Assembly (NCBI RefSeq): GCF_000344685.1
Contig: NW_006920410.1
Coordinates: 1,048,380-1,112,379 of the forward strand
Length of the DNA: 64,000 nt
DNA from: Gloeophyllum trabeum ATCC 11539
Lineage: Eukaryota; Basidiomycota; Agaricomycetes; Gloeophyllales; Gloeophyllaceae
Direction of reading: 5' to 3'
The notes beneath the pieces were generated by a model. It did no database searches. It saw nothing but the letters and a program-made list of their open reading frames with translations, and was not told the origin of the DNA. Of the stretch, positions 45,124 through 56,243 are shown one piece after another (the first letter of the stretch is position 1; each line of letters starts with the position of its first letter). A program made the position numbers and the translations under genes.

Positions 45124-46009
45124 TTACGCCTTCTTAGGAGGCTCCTTGCCGACAAACATGTCGGTGACGCTCGCAGTGAGCTTCTTGCGGGCTTCGTTAA
45201 TGTAGCCAAGGAAGCCATCGCTGGCATCAGTCTCGCGTTTATGGTCCCACTCTTCGTGATGTTCAGTGATTTGGTGAGACGAGTTGGTGTGCAAAGTGAG
45301 CAAGGAGTTAACAGTCTGCAACAATGCTGTCAGACGAGGTGCAATAAGCAGATGTAGGGAGGTATACTGACCTTGGTAGGCCCAGAAGCCTTCGGGTCAC
45401 GGAAGTACGAGACATCCTGGTCGACCAAGATCGTACTTTTCGGCACGGTCTTGGGGTTCTCAAGAACACGGAATTTGCCAATGTCCGCACGAGGGAAGAT
45501 CTGGGTGTACGCGTCGCGTCAGTCATTGCTACAGCCCAAAAGATGAACGAGCAACCTTCACGAGCCCGTTGAACTGGGCGCGGATGGCGTCGGCACCTTT
45601 GGCGATCCCGACGGGGTCATGGAAGATGGCATCAGGCGCGTATACATGGTAAGTAGACTGAAAGGGTAGAATTGTTAAGCACATCCTGCGAGCAAAAATT
45701 GCGTGAACGCGGTACCTCCTTGGGATTAGAGGTGTAGAGCTGGATATATGCGTCTATTAGCCAGCAAAAACCCGTCACAGACGCGCACTGACCTCTCTGA
45801 TGGCCTGAAGGATAGGCTTCTCGTGTTCCTCGGGCTGTCTCTCGCTGAGAGAGCGGCTCTCAGTGGGCGTGAGGCCGGCAGCGTTCTTCGCGTTAGGGTC
45901 AGACGAAGGCATCCTGTTTATGCTGGAAGTCTGGAATAAACGGCGGCGAGCAACAGTTGAGGTGCGGCAGACCGGGTGCGAGTAAGATGAGGGGAGACGG
46001 AGGGGCATG
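45124..46009 (-). CDS. Mitochondrial NTF2/SnoaL-like fold protein
   Basis: The start is placed at ATG 46007-46009, because the first 32 residues are basic and rich in Ser and Arg, without acidic residues (MPLRLPSSYSHPVCRTSTVA, RRRLFQTSSINR), a typical presequence. ATG 45910-45912 would give a version without it. Spliced exons read PILQAIREV-LYTSNPKEST YHVYAPDAIFHDPVGIAKGA DAIRAQFNGLVKIFPRADIG, DQDVSYFRD, TVNSLLTLHTNSSHQITEHH EEWDHK, ending FVGKEPPKKA at 45124. The pattern (loss term FHDP, pocket loop, EHHEEWDH) fits the cystatin-like NTF2/SnoaL fold found in many fungal proteins of unknown role. It is convergent with the tomosyn gene, 210 bases apart. Confidence 0.72.
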
Positions 46010-46379
46010 GGTCTGCTCCCATCCTGCACAGCAGCTTATATAGACCTTTGGGTGACAGGGAAGTGACCATCGGGAGGAAGTCAAGCTGGTCAAGCGGGGG
46101 TGATGCAAGCGGGGACGCGATCGACGCGTACGTCATGTGGCAGATCCCCGGAAGTAACTTCGAAGCGTGATTTGGTGAAGTGGTACGCGTGATTATATGG
46201 AAGAGCTCACGCCACAGTCAGACAAGCGTGGGACCAGCGTGCTTCAGAGCAGTGTCGTCGCCTTCAAAGCGTCATATCACTCGAAACATAGTCGTATATC
46301 GTGTGCCACATACAGTCCTAGAACTAATACAAAGATAGAAGAAAAGAAATAAAGATAGTCATAGCATGTGGCATCCGCC

Positions 46380-46865
<486 letters not shown>

Positions 46866-47084
46866 GTCGTGTTATAGATTGAAGGAGATGATAGAGAAGT
46901 GGGTTGAGGGAGGCAGCCGAGACTTGCGGGCTGGCGGAAGCAGTGGTGGTGGTGGTTGCAGAGAGAGCCGGATGAGCGACGACGCGCGAACGCGCCTCGT
47001 TTATGTATACACGGAGTCACGTGCTACGCGCGTTCTATCGCTGTGACCTTCGTGACCACATCACGCCTGGTCCTGCTCAACACA
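46866..47084. promoter_or_regulatory. Shared divergent promoter, histone H4 and RIB7
   Basis: The 219 bases between the two ATGs must contain both promoters. I see GGTGGTGGTGGT-like repeats (46940-46960) and a GAGTCACGTGCTACGCGCG stretch (about 47015-47033) containing a CACGTG E-box core, but no element was tested. Confidence 0.4.
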
Positions 47085-48287
47085 ATGGACGTATCGCAAG
47101 ACATACCAAGGCCCCCGCGGTTCCTATGTGATCTCTACGACATCCCATCGGAGTCTACCCTCTTCACGACTACGACGGGACGCTTGAGGAGCTCCGGCAA
47201 GGCTCGCCCATACGTTACGCTCACCTTCGCCCAGAGCTCCGATGCGAAGATCGCAGGCCCGGGCGGTACGCAGGTCGCGCTGAGCGGCGAGGAGAGTATG
47301 CTTATGACACACTGGTGAGCCTCGATTTTAAAATATGCTAGGCAGACACAAGATTTTGATATGCACGGTGGTCGTATAAGAAGGATGAGGACCATGCATG
47401 ACGCGATCCTCGTAGGGATCGGGACGGCGCTGAACGACGACCCCCAGCTGAATGGTAAGCCTCACTATAATACATCGTATGAACGAAGCGCCACGCGTTT
47501 CCTCGCCAGCGCCAACTACTCTGTCCCCTCGCTCTCTGAATCGGGATGGATCAGAGAGCGAGCTGACAGAGAGCCAGTCGTTGACCGGTTCCCTCATCAC
47601 ATAGTTGGAGAGTACATATACACATTGATTGTTGTCTACAGTCAGACATCTCCCGCCTCTCCCTGCCGGTACCCGCCTAAAATATCACCTTCCCCGCCCG
47701 GTTATCCTCGATGCGCACCTCCGTCTGCGACCGGACTGCAAACTCCTGAAGAATTACCAAGCCTCAAATGGACGGCGGCCCTGGGTCTTCTGCTTACCCA
47801 CGGGTAGTCAAGACGAAGGATTCATCGCCAGAGCAGAGACGCTGCGCAACGCCGGCGCGCGTATATTCGAGGTCCCCGGGGACGGCGGTGCGTCCGCCCC
47901 CACACTTTACAACTACTACAGATGCTGACAGTCGAAAAGAATCCCTGTCACTCCCAGCGGTTCTCACAGTCCTGTATGACAATTGGATCGAGTCTGTCAT
48001 GGTCGAAGGTGGCGCGAAGGTCATCAACTCGTTCCTGAACCTCGCGCGGGAGGAGGACGTTGTGGATACGCTGATTGTCACCCAAGCGCCTGTGAGGTTG
48101 GGGGAGGATGCCGTTGGGTATGGCACGAACATTTTGGCTGGCGGGGGGGCGGCGGTGGGTCCTTTTATCTGCAACTTCCGCCGGTTCGCTGTTGCTGATG
48201 TCGCTCCAGCTTCCTGACATGGTGCATGTTGCGACGGCGAAGATGGGTCCTGATAATGTGGTAGCGTTTAAGAGACACCGATCTTGA
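47085..48287 (+). CDS. RIB7: Riboflavin biosynthesis pyrimidine reductase RIB7
   Basis: ATG 47085-47087. This is the 2,5-diamino-6-ribosylamino-pyrimidinone 5'-phosphate reductase of the fungal riboflavin pathway (NADPH-dependent, dihydrofolate-reductase fold). Motifs: RPYVTLTFAQSSDAKIAGPG GTQVALSGEESMLMTHW, spliced to MRTMHDAILVGIGTALNDDP QLN, then PVILDAHLRLRPDCKLLKNY, EGFIARAETLRNAGARIFEV, SVMVEGGAKVINSFL and DTLIVTQAPVRLGEDAVGYG. The last exon ends LPDMVHVATAKMGPDNVVAF KRHRS, stop 48285-48287. The length and residue set are normal. Introns lie near 47312, 47453 and after ...FEVPGDG at 47885. Confidence 0.93.
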
Positions 48288-49402
48288 CCCACACCCTGCA
48301 CCTCCCATCGTGGATGCTGCGCAAGTGCAGCGGTCGCTGAGGTATCTAGTGACGGACTTGGCTATGGGGGACCTACATCCGCGAGTAGATACCTCGAGCA
48401 GGGTCCGAACTCAGAGACAACTTATAAGTACGTGACGGGATATAACGAACTTGCTTATTTACACTGGCTCCTGATGGAAGCCAGAGGCTGCAGCTATAGA
48501 ACGGGTTTCTCGCGGTCGGGGATCTCGAGGGACTCTAATCTTGAGTTTGTATGATTCCGACGCTGGCATGTAGGTTTGGGATGAGATATTAATGGACTGG
48601 ATTGAAGCAGCAGCGGAAACGGATCGGGATCCGGGGACCGCAGGATCCGTGCATGTGTGTGTGATTGGACAGATGCCTGACAACAGTGTCATAGAGTGTA
48701 TAAGAAGGACAACTAGAAGCAGCAACTATTGAAGGCGAAGGGAAGATCACCCAATGGGGATTCTGGTTATATAGCAGGGCATATGGGTCGTGCGCCAGTA
48801 CGGGAACGGAACGCATCCCGACGGGATCAGCTAACAAAGATTGCAGCCAGTAAGGATGGCTAGAGTATACGAAATACGAAGAAAGTCCTTCTTGAATCCA
48901 ATCATACGGCCTGCTGGGAAAGGGACGCTGTGGAGTGCGAGAAAGGAGATCCGGAAATAGCGGCAGGGAAAGCAGACGAGGGTGAATTGTCGGAGGAAAG
49001 CGTTTGAGCAGGGAGCGGGATGGGACGCAGATCGCCGGGGGCGGGGCCGGGCAAGGAGCGTTGACGGCGAGGCGGGCGTTGTGGACGCGTCTGAGGCGGA
49101 CGTGCCTGGCGTTCGAGACCGGGCCGGCGGTAGGTCCAGGAAGGGCGGGAGTGACAGGCGTGACATCAGCAGTGCAGCACAGCGAGCGCGTCGAGTGCGA
49201 GGACGGCTGAGACGATGACGTCGATGTATTCGCAATATGGCCCGTTGACGACCCGAAGCCACCGCGCTATATTACCTCGCTCTGGTTCTGTCGCTTTCCG
49301 TATCCTGCCTACCGCCCTTGGCCTGTGCCTGATTCAGCCACTCCATTCATCCGTCAACGCGCTGGCGTCAACTCACCTCTCGTCCTGATACCCTCAACTT
49401 GC
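48288..49402. other. One-kilobase spacer before the RhoGEF gene
   Basis: No supported gene. The right part (49220-49400) is pyrimidine-rich on the + strand (CTCGCTCTGG..., TTTCCGTATCCTGCC), as often seen upstream of transcribed fungal genes. Open frames on the minus strand (48831-49262) are Arg/Ser-rich shadows without family. Confidence 0.45.
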
Positions 49403-52400
49403 ATGCCAGCCTCGGCCCTCGTGCATTCCAAGTCCTGGTCGAAATGGATCAAGTTCTCGCGTGGTTCCAGTACCGCTGATGAAGCCAAACGCTCGGACTC
49501 TGCACAGAGCGCGAATGAGTTCGGAGCGCTCGAGGAGAAAAGCGCAGTGGCGCGCCAGTACGGGTACGCTGCCAGCTCGAACGCGCCCCGCCCCAGCGGA
49601 CCAGCGCACACCCAGTCGCTGCGGGTCACGGCTCGGCCGCAGCGTCGATCCTCTCGTGAGTATTCGTATCCTCTATCTACCACACGCGGCAGCCCTGATC
49701 TATCTCTGGACGCTCCTTCCCAAGGTGTCGCCCATTCGCTCTCTGACAATACCCTCCCCGCGCCGCACCATGCTTCGCCTTCTCGATTCACCTACCATCC
49801 CACCCAGCCCAGCCCGCTTTCCCTCACCGACGTTGGCCCCAGCAGTAGCACTACTTCCTCCTCATATACATCCCTCTCTTCTGCCTCTCCTTCCTCTCCT
49901 TCTCTCTTACCTTCTGCGGCTCATCCATCACCTAATGTCCTTCCAAATCCAATCCCCGAGCCTTATCAGAACCACGATCCCCCTTCTAAATCTGCCCACT
50001 CCCACTCCCACGTGCCTAATTCCAATGCCGTGTCTGCAACACAACACCAGACAAAGAACATCCTCGGCAGTGCTAAGCTTGCACAGAAGCCGCTGCCCCC
50101 CATCCCGTCCCCACACCAGCCCCCGCACTCACGTCGCCCCTCGTCCTCCTACGACCACGACGACTCGTCCTTGGGCCATAGTCACGGGCACCACTACGCC
50201 TCAACGGACGTAGGGCATCACTCTCCGCCCGCCGCCCTCCGTCGATACGACCCTTCGTACTCGGATATCGGCCATTCCTCCGGCCCTGGAGGTTACACCT
50301 GGACTGACCTCGGCCACGCCCCAGAAGAATCAGACTATCATTATCCTTACTCCGGCCACTCCAACCCCAACTACCACTTTTCCCTGGACGACTTTGACGA
50401 TCTCGCCCCACCGCATCCCACCTTTGCCTCTTCCTCCACGCCCTCTTCCTCATCCTCGACGCTGAGCGCGCCCCGGCCGCACAGCAGACACAAAGCGCTT
50501 TTCGGCAGGAAAGCACACAGTGACATCGGGCACGGGGCTGCGTCTTCGTCATCTGCGCCGCCACACCTCGCCACGCACGTTCCTCGCGACGGGGCTGCGC
50601 CATCAGAAGCCCACGCCCACTCGCACTCTGCGTGCCCGCCGTCGTTCGGCCGGCACTCGCACTCGTTCCTCGCATCTGATCACGCCTCCCCGCGGAGGAA
50701 GCTGAGGAAGCACCCCCCGTCGGCGTCGGCTTCTGCATCGCGGATCGAGCTGGCTAGGAGAGGGAGCAGTATGGACGTGTCGAATATCCGGCCGGCGTCG
50801 ATGGTCGTGAGCCCGATGGGCCCGCCCATGCTCGGCATGCCGTCGTTCTGCAGTGGGAAAGCCCACGGGCACGGGTACCAGGAGAAGCGGCCCGCGCCGC
50901 TCCCGCTGCTCGCGGGCAAGGACAAGCGCAAGGACAAGGAGAACGAGGTCCCGCCGAAGAAGCCGGGCCTGATGCGGCGCTGGACGCTCACGCGCCCGGG
51001 CCCGGCGATGAAGGTGTCGAGCTCGTCCGCGAGCGCGAGCAACGAGGACTCGGCGAGCACGCACGACGCGAGCGCGAGCACGAGCCACACCGGGATCACG
51101 ACGCCGGACTCGGGCGAGATGGAGTTTGCGCTCGGGGCAAGGAACGCGGTGAGCGAGTGCGGGCATGGTGGGTACAGGTATGGGTACGCGAGCGAGTCGA
51201 CGGTGGGCAGCCCGCGCGCGAGTCTGAGTATGAGCGTGTTCACGGGGGAGACGGTTGCGCCCGCGCAGATGGTGGGCGGGAAGAGGGTGAGCAGGAAGCT
51301 GACGAAGAGGAGGAGGCCAAGTACGGGTGCCGCCCCGACGACGCCTGTGACGCCATACTCCGAGTTCGCCCCGGGGAGCGTCGGCTCGCCAGGGAGCTCG
51401 ACGGTCGAGTTCCAGCCGCGCTCGCCCTGGCTGGGCGGGGGCGGGGGCGAGGAGAGGCGGCGGAAGACGCCCGCGCAGTCGTTCGTGGAGAGCCCGACGA
51501 GCATCGCGTCGCCACCGTCGCGCTCGCCCAGCTCGGGCTGGCTGAGCGGCGGCGAGGGCGAGCGGAAGCGCAAGCTGAAGAAGCGACGGCCGAACGATAT
51601 TAATACTGTGAGTAGTCTGTCTCCATTTACTGGCTTGTCCCCCTTCGTGTGCGTCGCGAGTCCGCCGTGGCGGGTGTTGGCCCCTATCTGTCAATTGTGA
51701 TTAGGGCGGAGTGCTGATCGTTTGCTTTTGCCTTTCCGTTTTGGCCGGTCCCGCGTCCCGCGTCGTCACTCGCCCGACGCCGCGTGCTTGTTGTACATTG
51801 AACCACTCGTCCACGCACGCACAGTCGACGCCCGCCTCGCCTGTCGACGCCCCCGCCGCGTTTTGGGAGAACCTGGACGCGTATCCGCACCCGCTTGCGC
51901 TGGACATGTCGAGCTCGTCGTACGCCGCCGCGAGCGCGGCCATGTCGCCGGTTGCGTCGCCCACCTCGCCGACGTCTGGGTCGTCGCCGTTCTCGAGCAG
52001 CGTGCTCTCGCTCGGGCGCGCGAGCAATAAGGCGAAGAGCAAGAGTCGGCTGACGTTGAATGTGAGCCCTGGGCCGGAGGAGGGGGGTGCCAGGCAGAGT
52101 GGAAGTGGGGAGGGGTGGGATCCGTATGAGGGGAGTGGGGGGAAGGGGAAGGGGACGGCGATTGAGAGGAGGATTCTGGAGCCGGGGGAGTATGCGCTTC
52201 CTGGGGATGCCGGGGATGGTGGGTCCGAGGGGGCGCCGCTGTCTCCGCCGCCCCCGCCGAGGCTGAGGGAGGCGCAGGTGCGGTCGAAGAGCCGGAAGAG
52301 GGAGGAGTTGTCCCGACCAGGTAGTCCTGACACTGAGGAGGGCGCGATGAGGAGGTGGACGATGGCGTTTGGAGATGAGGAAGAGGAGGGCGCGGGCTTT

Positions 52401-53789
52401 GGTGGCGATAGGGTTAGGAGTCGGACGAGCACGAAGACGAGTAGGGGCGGCAGGAGTCGGGCCGGGAGTGCGGTGATGAGCATGATGAGTCGGCCAGAGG
52501 GGAATGTAGCGGAGAGGAGTGTGGGTGAAGAAGAGGGGATGGGGATCGAACTGGAGGAGATGGGAGGGGCAATTGGGATTGCGTTGACCACGAGCCAGGA
52601 GGGGAGCCTGCGGAGCTCGAGTCGGTGGAGGTGCAGCTACGACCCGAGGGGGAGCGGGATGGTGTACGGTGCGCAGGACGAGGAGGATGAGGAGCACGAA
52701 GATGACGACGAGGACGAGGTATGGGGTGACGGAAGGGAGGAGTGGCTGGAGATCAAGAAGGCAAAGATGTGCTGTCGGGAGCTGGTCAGGACAGAAAGGA
52801 ACTACTTGCGATGTCTGAGGGATTTGATTGACGGCGAGGTATGTCCGTGTGACCCATTTGATACGTCTTTGAATTGACATCCGGTCTGTCAATTAGACGC
52901 AGACGCCGCCATCGCCCTTGTTACTTGCGTATCTGCCGGCTCTGCTCGCTGCGTCAAATTCGTTCCTCGCGCACCTGGTCTCTGATCCGACGCCCTATGG
53001 CGTATCCGCTGCCTTCCTTGGTTGCGAGGATGAAATGGAGGCCGCCTTTGTGGCTTGGTGTGGGATAGTCGGCTGCGTCTTTGCTGACGGTACCCCGAGC
53101 TCGAGAGGGCGCAAAGCCGCGAAGGAAGGGCTCAGTGTCGGACAGCGAGCCAAGAGCGGCTTCTTCGGCAAAGGTCTCCCTTCCGGAGAGGGCAGACCCA
53201 GCGCACGGAGTGTCTCTTACGTCGGGACTGTTGACATCACCGGAACTGGTATGTTCACTGCTGCCCTGGGCTCGGGCCTGAAATTTCCGCTCGCGCCGCT
53301 CAATGTCAACGCTGTCGCTGTGGCACCGAAAAAGTCTGCGAGCTCCTGGAGAAAGAGTATGCCGGCCCTAGGGAACTTTGTTGTTACCCCGAGTAACGGC
53401 AGCAGCTCGAATAGCGGTGCATCAACTATCCGTCTGGTTGGCAAGCGGAAGCACCAGAAGAGCGGGAGTACCTTCTTCTTTGCTAGCGTGGAGAACGATG
53501 GGGACGACGACTCGGGGAAGGAAAAGGAGAAGAGGAAGAAAAGGCCTACAGTGAGGGATCTGGCGATCCAGCCCGTTCAGAGGGTGATGCGCTACGTGTT
53601 GCAGTATAAAGGTATGTCATAAAAGCCCAGGATCTGAATGATTCTTATTGACCAACTGATTCAGACCTACTCAACCATACCCCTGCATCTTCGCCAGCCC
53701 GAGCATTGGTCGAACGCGCCCTGGAGGGCGCTACGCGGATCGCAGCAAAATGCGACCGGGCGCAGGACAACGCTGCGTTCCTACGTTGA
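49403..53789 (+). CDS. RhoGEF (DH domain) with long disordered N-terminus
   Basis: ATG 49403-49405 (MPASALVHSKSWSKWIKFSR) opens an exon of 735 codons that is disordered, Ser/Pro/His-rich and contains four D-[VIL]-G-H motifs around 50210-50530 (TDVGHHS, SDIGHSS, TDLGHAP, SDIGHGA). After an intron comes a second disordered exon (52838 end), then the DH domain: CCRELVRTERNYLRCLRDLI, PLLLAYLPALLAASNSFLAH, FVAWCGIVGCVFADG, an insertion of about 190 residues (Lys/Ser-rich, with a KEKEKRKKR basic patch) and DLAIQPVQRVMRYVLQYK-DLLNHTPA. The frame ends at TGA 53787-53789, directly after the DH helices, so no PH domain follows. The protein should activate a Rho/Cdc42/Rac GTPase, presumably at sites of polar growth; the target cannot be read from sequence. 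Confidence 0.83.
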
Positions 53790-54438
53790 TCTTGCCACTA
53801 ATGACAGGATACCGTCGCCGACGTTACGATTGGATGATGACCGCACAATCAGCCACTAGCAGGATTCCTTCATTTCAGCTCACGACTTTAGATCCATCTT
53901 TTCACCGGTCTCGATTTTTAATGGGTACCCTTCACATTCATGTGTCTCTCATCTTGCACTCGTTAATTCTTGTGCCCCTTCCCTGCTCCCCTATGGCGGC
54001 CCTTGGTTTGTTGTGGCCACGCCGTTTCATTCAAACCTCACATACGTGTTCCCCCTTGCACCATAAATATGCATCCATCTGTCAGCTATATATCCATCTG
54101 CATCTGCATCTAGCCTGTATCTTGAGTAAACGTGTATTTTATCTGACAAGCAAACATTAGCTGCGATTGAGATGGTCTGCATATTAAAGTGATTCCTGTG
54201 CAATGCTTCTCTGGGAAATGTGGCTACAAACCACGTGTCGTTCCGCTGCCACACCGACGCGCATCCGAGTCTGCCTGCCCTTTAACTCGAAACTTGTTGC
54301 AACAGAGGTGGCATGATCCCGGAATCATAGCACCAGTTCAGAGGCTTGTTCCATTCTGTGACTCCTCTACGCAATTCAGCGCTTCAAGCTTTAGCCCTTG
54401 TTGTATTCACTTCTCTGGCCGGTCCAGGACTCGTCGTT
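53790..54438. other. Spacer between RhoGEF and BTB genes
   Basis: I see no gene. The stretch carries AT-rich 3' sequence of the RhoGEF transcript, including a TATATATCCATCTGCATCTG repeat-like piece near 54085-54115, and the promoter side of the BTB gene. Confidence 0.45.
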
Positions 54439-55425
54439 ATGGGCGACGATCTTAACCCCCTCAAGCGACCACGCATTCAGGATGCTAGTCCGTCAGACTC
54501 CATCGTTGATGTCAAGAAACACCCGTCGCTTTACCTCTCAGATGGCAACATCGTTCTTTACTCTGCCGCCAGTGAAGGAGAAGCAGTAGCGTTCTGTGTC
54601 CACAGAAGTATGCTGTCGAAAGTATCCCTTATTTTCGCAGATATGTTCTCTTTGCCTCCGTCGGACGTGAATGAGCAGCACGAAGGGCGGCCTGTGGTCC
54701 GGATGCAAGACCGGGCGTCTGACTTGGAACAGCTCTTGAAGATTCTCTATCATGAATCGTAAGATATCCTTTGCATGTGGATGTTTACGATAACTGATGT
54801 ACGGATAGATCTCTTCCTATGAAGCGCCTCGACCCACAGTTCCCATCTGAAGTCAAGCCTATCCTTCAACTCGCAAACAAATATGAAATCACCTCGCTGA
54901 GGGGTCAAATCGTGTCGCGCCTGACGGAGGATTGGCCGACGACTCTGCGAGAGTGGGATGCGCTTGAAAAGGATATCGCGACCATGCGAGAGACCTGGGA
55001 CGAACGTCTCGACTACACTGCTTCGGGCTCCGATTTTTCTCTCGATTCCCATTTACCGGAACCCGTTGGAGCGCTGCACTTGGCCAAAGAATGTGAGGTG
55101 CCTCAAATTCTACCTGCCGTATTCTACCATCTTTCACGACTCTCTTTTTCCTTCTTATTTTCATGGGCCGGAAATGCAAGAAGCTTCTTTGTGTCACCCA
55201 ACGGTTCCTGACTGTCGGCTCTTCATGCAGTCATTGACACGTTGTTTCCTTGACGGCAGTGATGAGTGCGACATTCTCGGAGTGCTGAAGCAACGCTACG
55301 AAAATTTGGATGTAGAGGAAATTTACCCAGGCATGTGCGGCGAGTGTAGAGATGGCTTTAGGGAAAAGATCAAGGAAATACGGGTCTTTCTATGGGAGCA
55401 TACCCCCAGATTCTTCGGTATATAA
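54439..55425 (+). CDS. BTB/POZ domain protein (basidiomycete type)
   Basis: ATG 54439-54441 (MGDDLNPLKRPRIQDASPSD). The BTB fold is visible in LYLSDGNIVLYSAASEGEAV AFCVHRSMLSKVSLIFADMF, then RPVVRMQDRASDLEQLLKIL YHES, and after a short intron SLPMKRLDPQFPSEVKPILQ LANKYEITSLRGQIVSRL. The downstream helical part includes ALHLAKECEVPQILPAVFYH LSRL and ends EEIYPGMCGECRDGFREKIK and FLWEHTPRFFGI with TAA at 55423-55425. To join these two parts an intron near 55190-55230 must change frame; its exact borders are not clear. Proteins of this kind are a large lineage-specific family in mushrooms with unknown function. They are often called Cul3 adaptors by analogy, which is not shown here. Confidence 0.75.
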
Positions 55426-56243
55426 CACCCAATGCGTTCATCCACGTGATGTATGCACCTGGGTTGACTCCAACTTTGCATGATCATCTGCACGTTCAGT
55501 ACGGGGTGAATCGTACGTCGATTGCCAATTTTCCCCCACTTTACGCTGACCAACAATAGTACACAGTATATCATGGACTGACGGGAATGGTGGCTTGCGC
55601 CTCCGCCTCCACGCATTGTCGTTGGTCAAGGCCGATTGGCAAGATCAGAGATCTCAGGCATTGATGTCCTGAGGCCAAGTGTAGGCGACCTACTTATGAT
55701 ATCGCGGTGTATCAGTCGGCCGTACCATGTCTGTTCACTGCGTGAGGACGAGAGAACGGATGGCTCTAGATCCTACATCCTGTTTTCAAAAGGACGTGAG
55801 ACATTACCGACTCGGACGAGAATTAGAGTTGTACTGTGCATTGCTATCTCGTCCCTGCGTTCTGCATCAAGGCCGATTTGGACGGTCTATCATAAATGCC
55901 GATGTCTAGGGAGGACTTGACAGGTGGCGTACCGGCGCATTAGTACTTAGGAAAGACGATTACGACATGTTCGGAGACGGGCACAGATGGACCCTGCGTG
56001 GAAGTCAAATCCTTCCCTTCCCCGTCAGATGTTATGATCATTGACCAGGCATGTGCAGCGCCGACCATTGCCGTGATATAAGATGCTTTGTCTTCGTGGC
56101 TCTTGCTTCCGCTTTGTATCTTCCTCTGGGGTGATCCTGCCAGTGGACGAATAACTTGGCATAAGCCATTAAGCAGTTGTCATACCTGGACACCTCCTAT
56201 TACTGTCAGATTCGGGGCGCGATACAGAGACGCGATTATTGTC
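55426..56243. other. Spacer between BTB and Gfd2-like genes
   Basis: Nothing firm. A + frame at 55727-55909 (ALDPTSCFQKDVRHYRLGRE LELYCALLSRP) is somewhat protein-like, without start context or family. It might belong to an unresolved small gene. Confidence 0.35.

Noticed and set aside
48831..49262. 143-codon Arg/Ser-rich frame upstream of the RhoGEF gene
   Set aside because: It does not resemble any family and lies in the likely promoter of the divergent + strand gene.
50603..52892. Long Arg/Pro-rich minus-strand frames (up to 400 codons) across the RhoGEF gene
   Set aside because: They mirror the Ser/Gly-rich coding of the + strand. The + strand continues into a recognisable DH domain.
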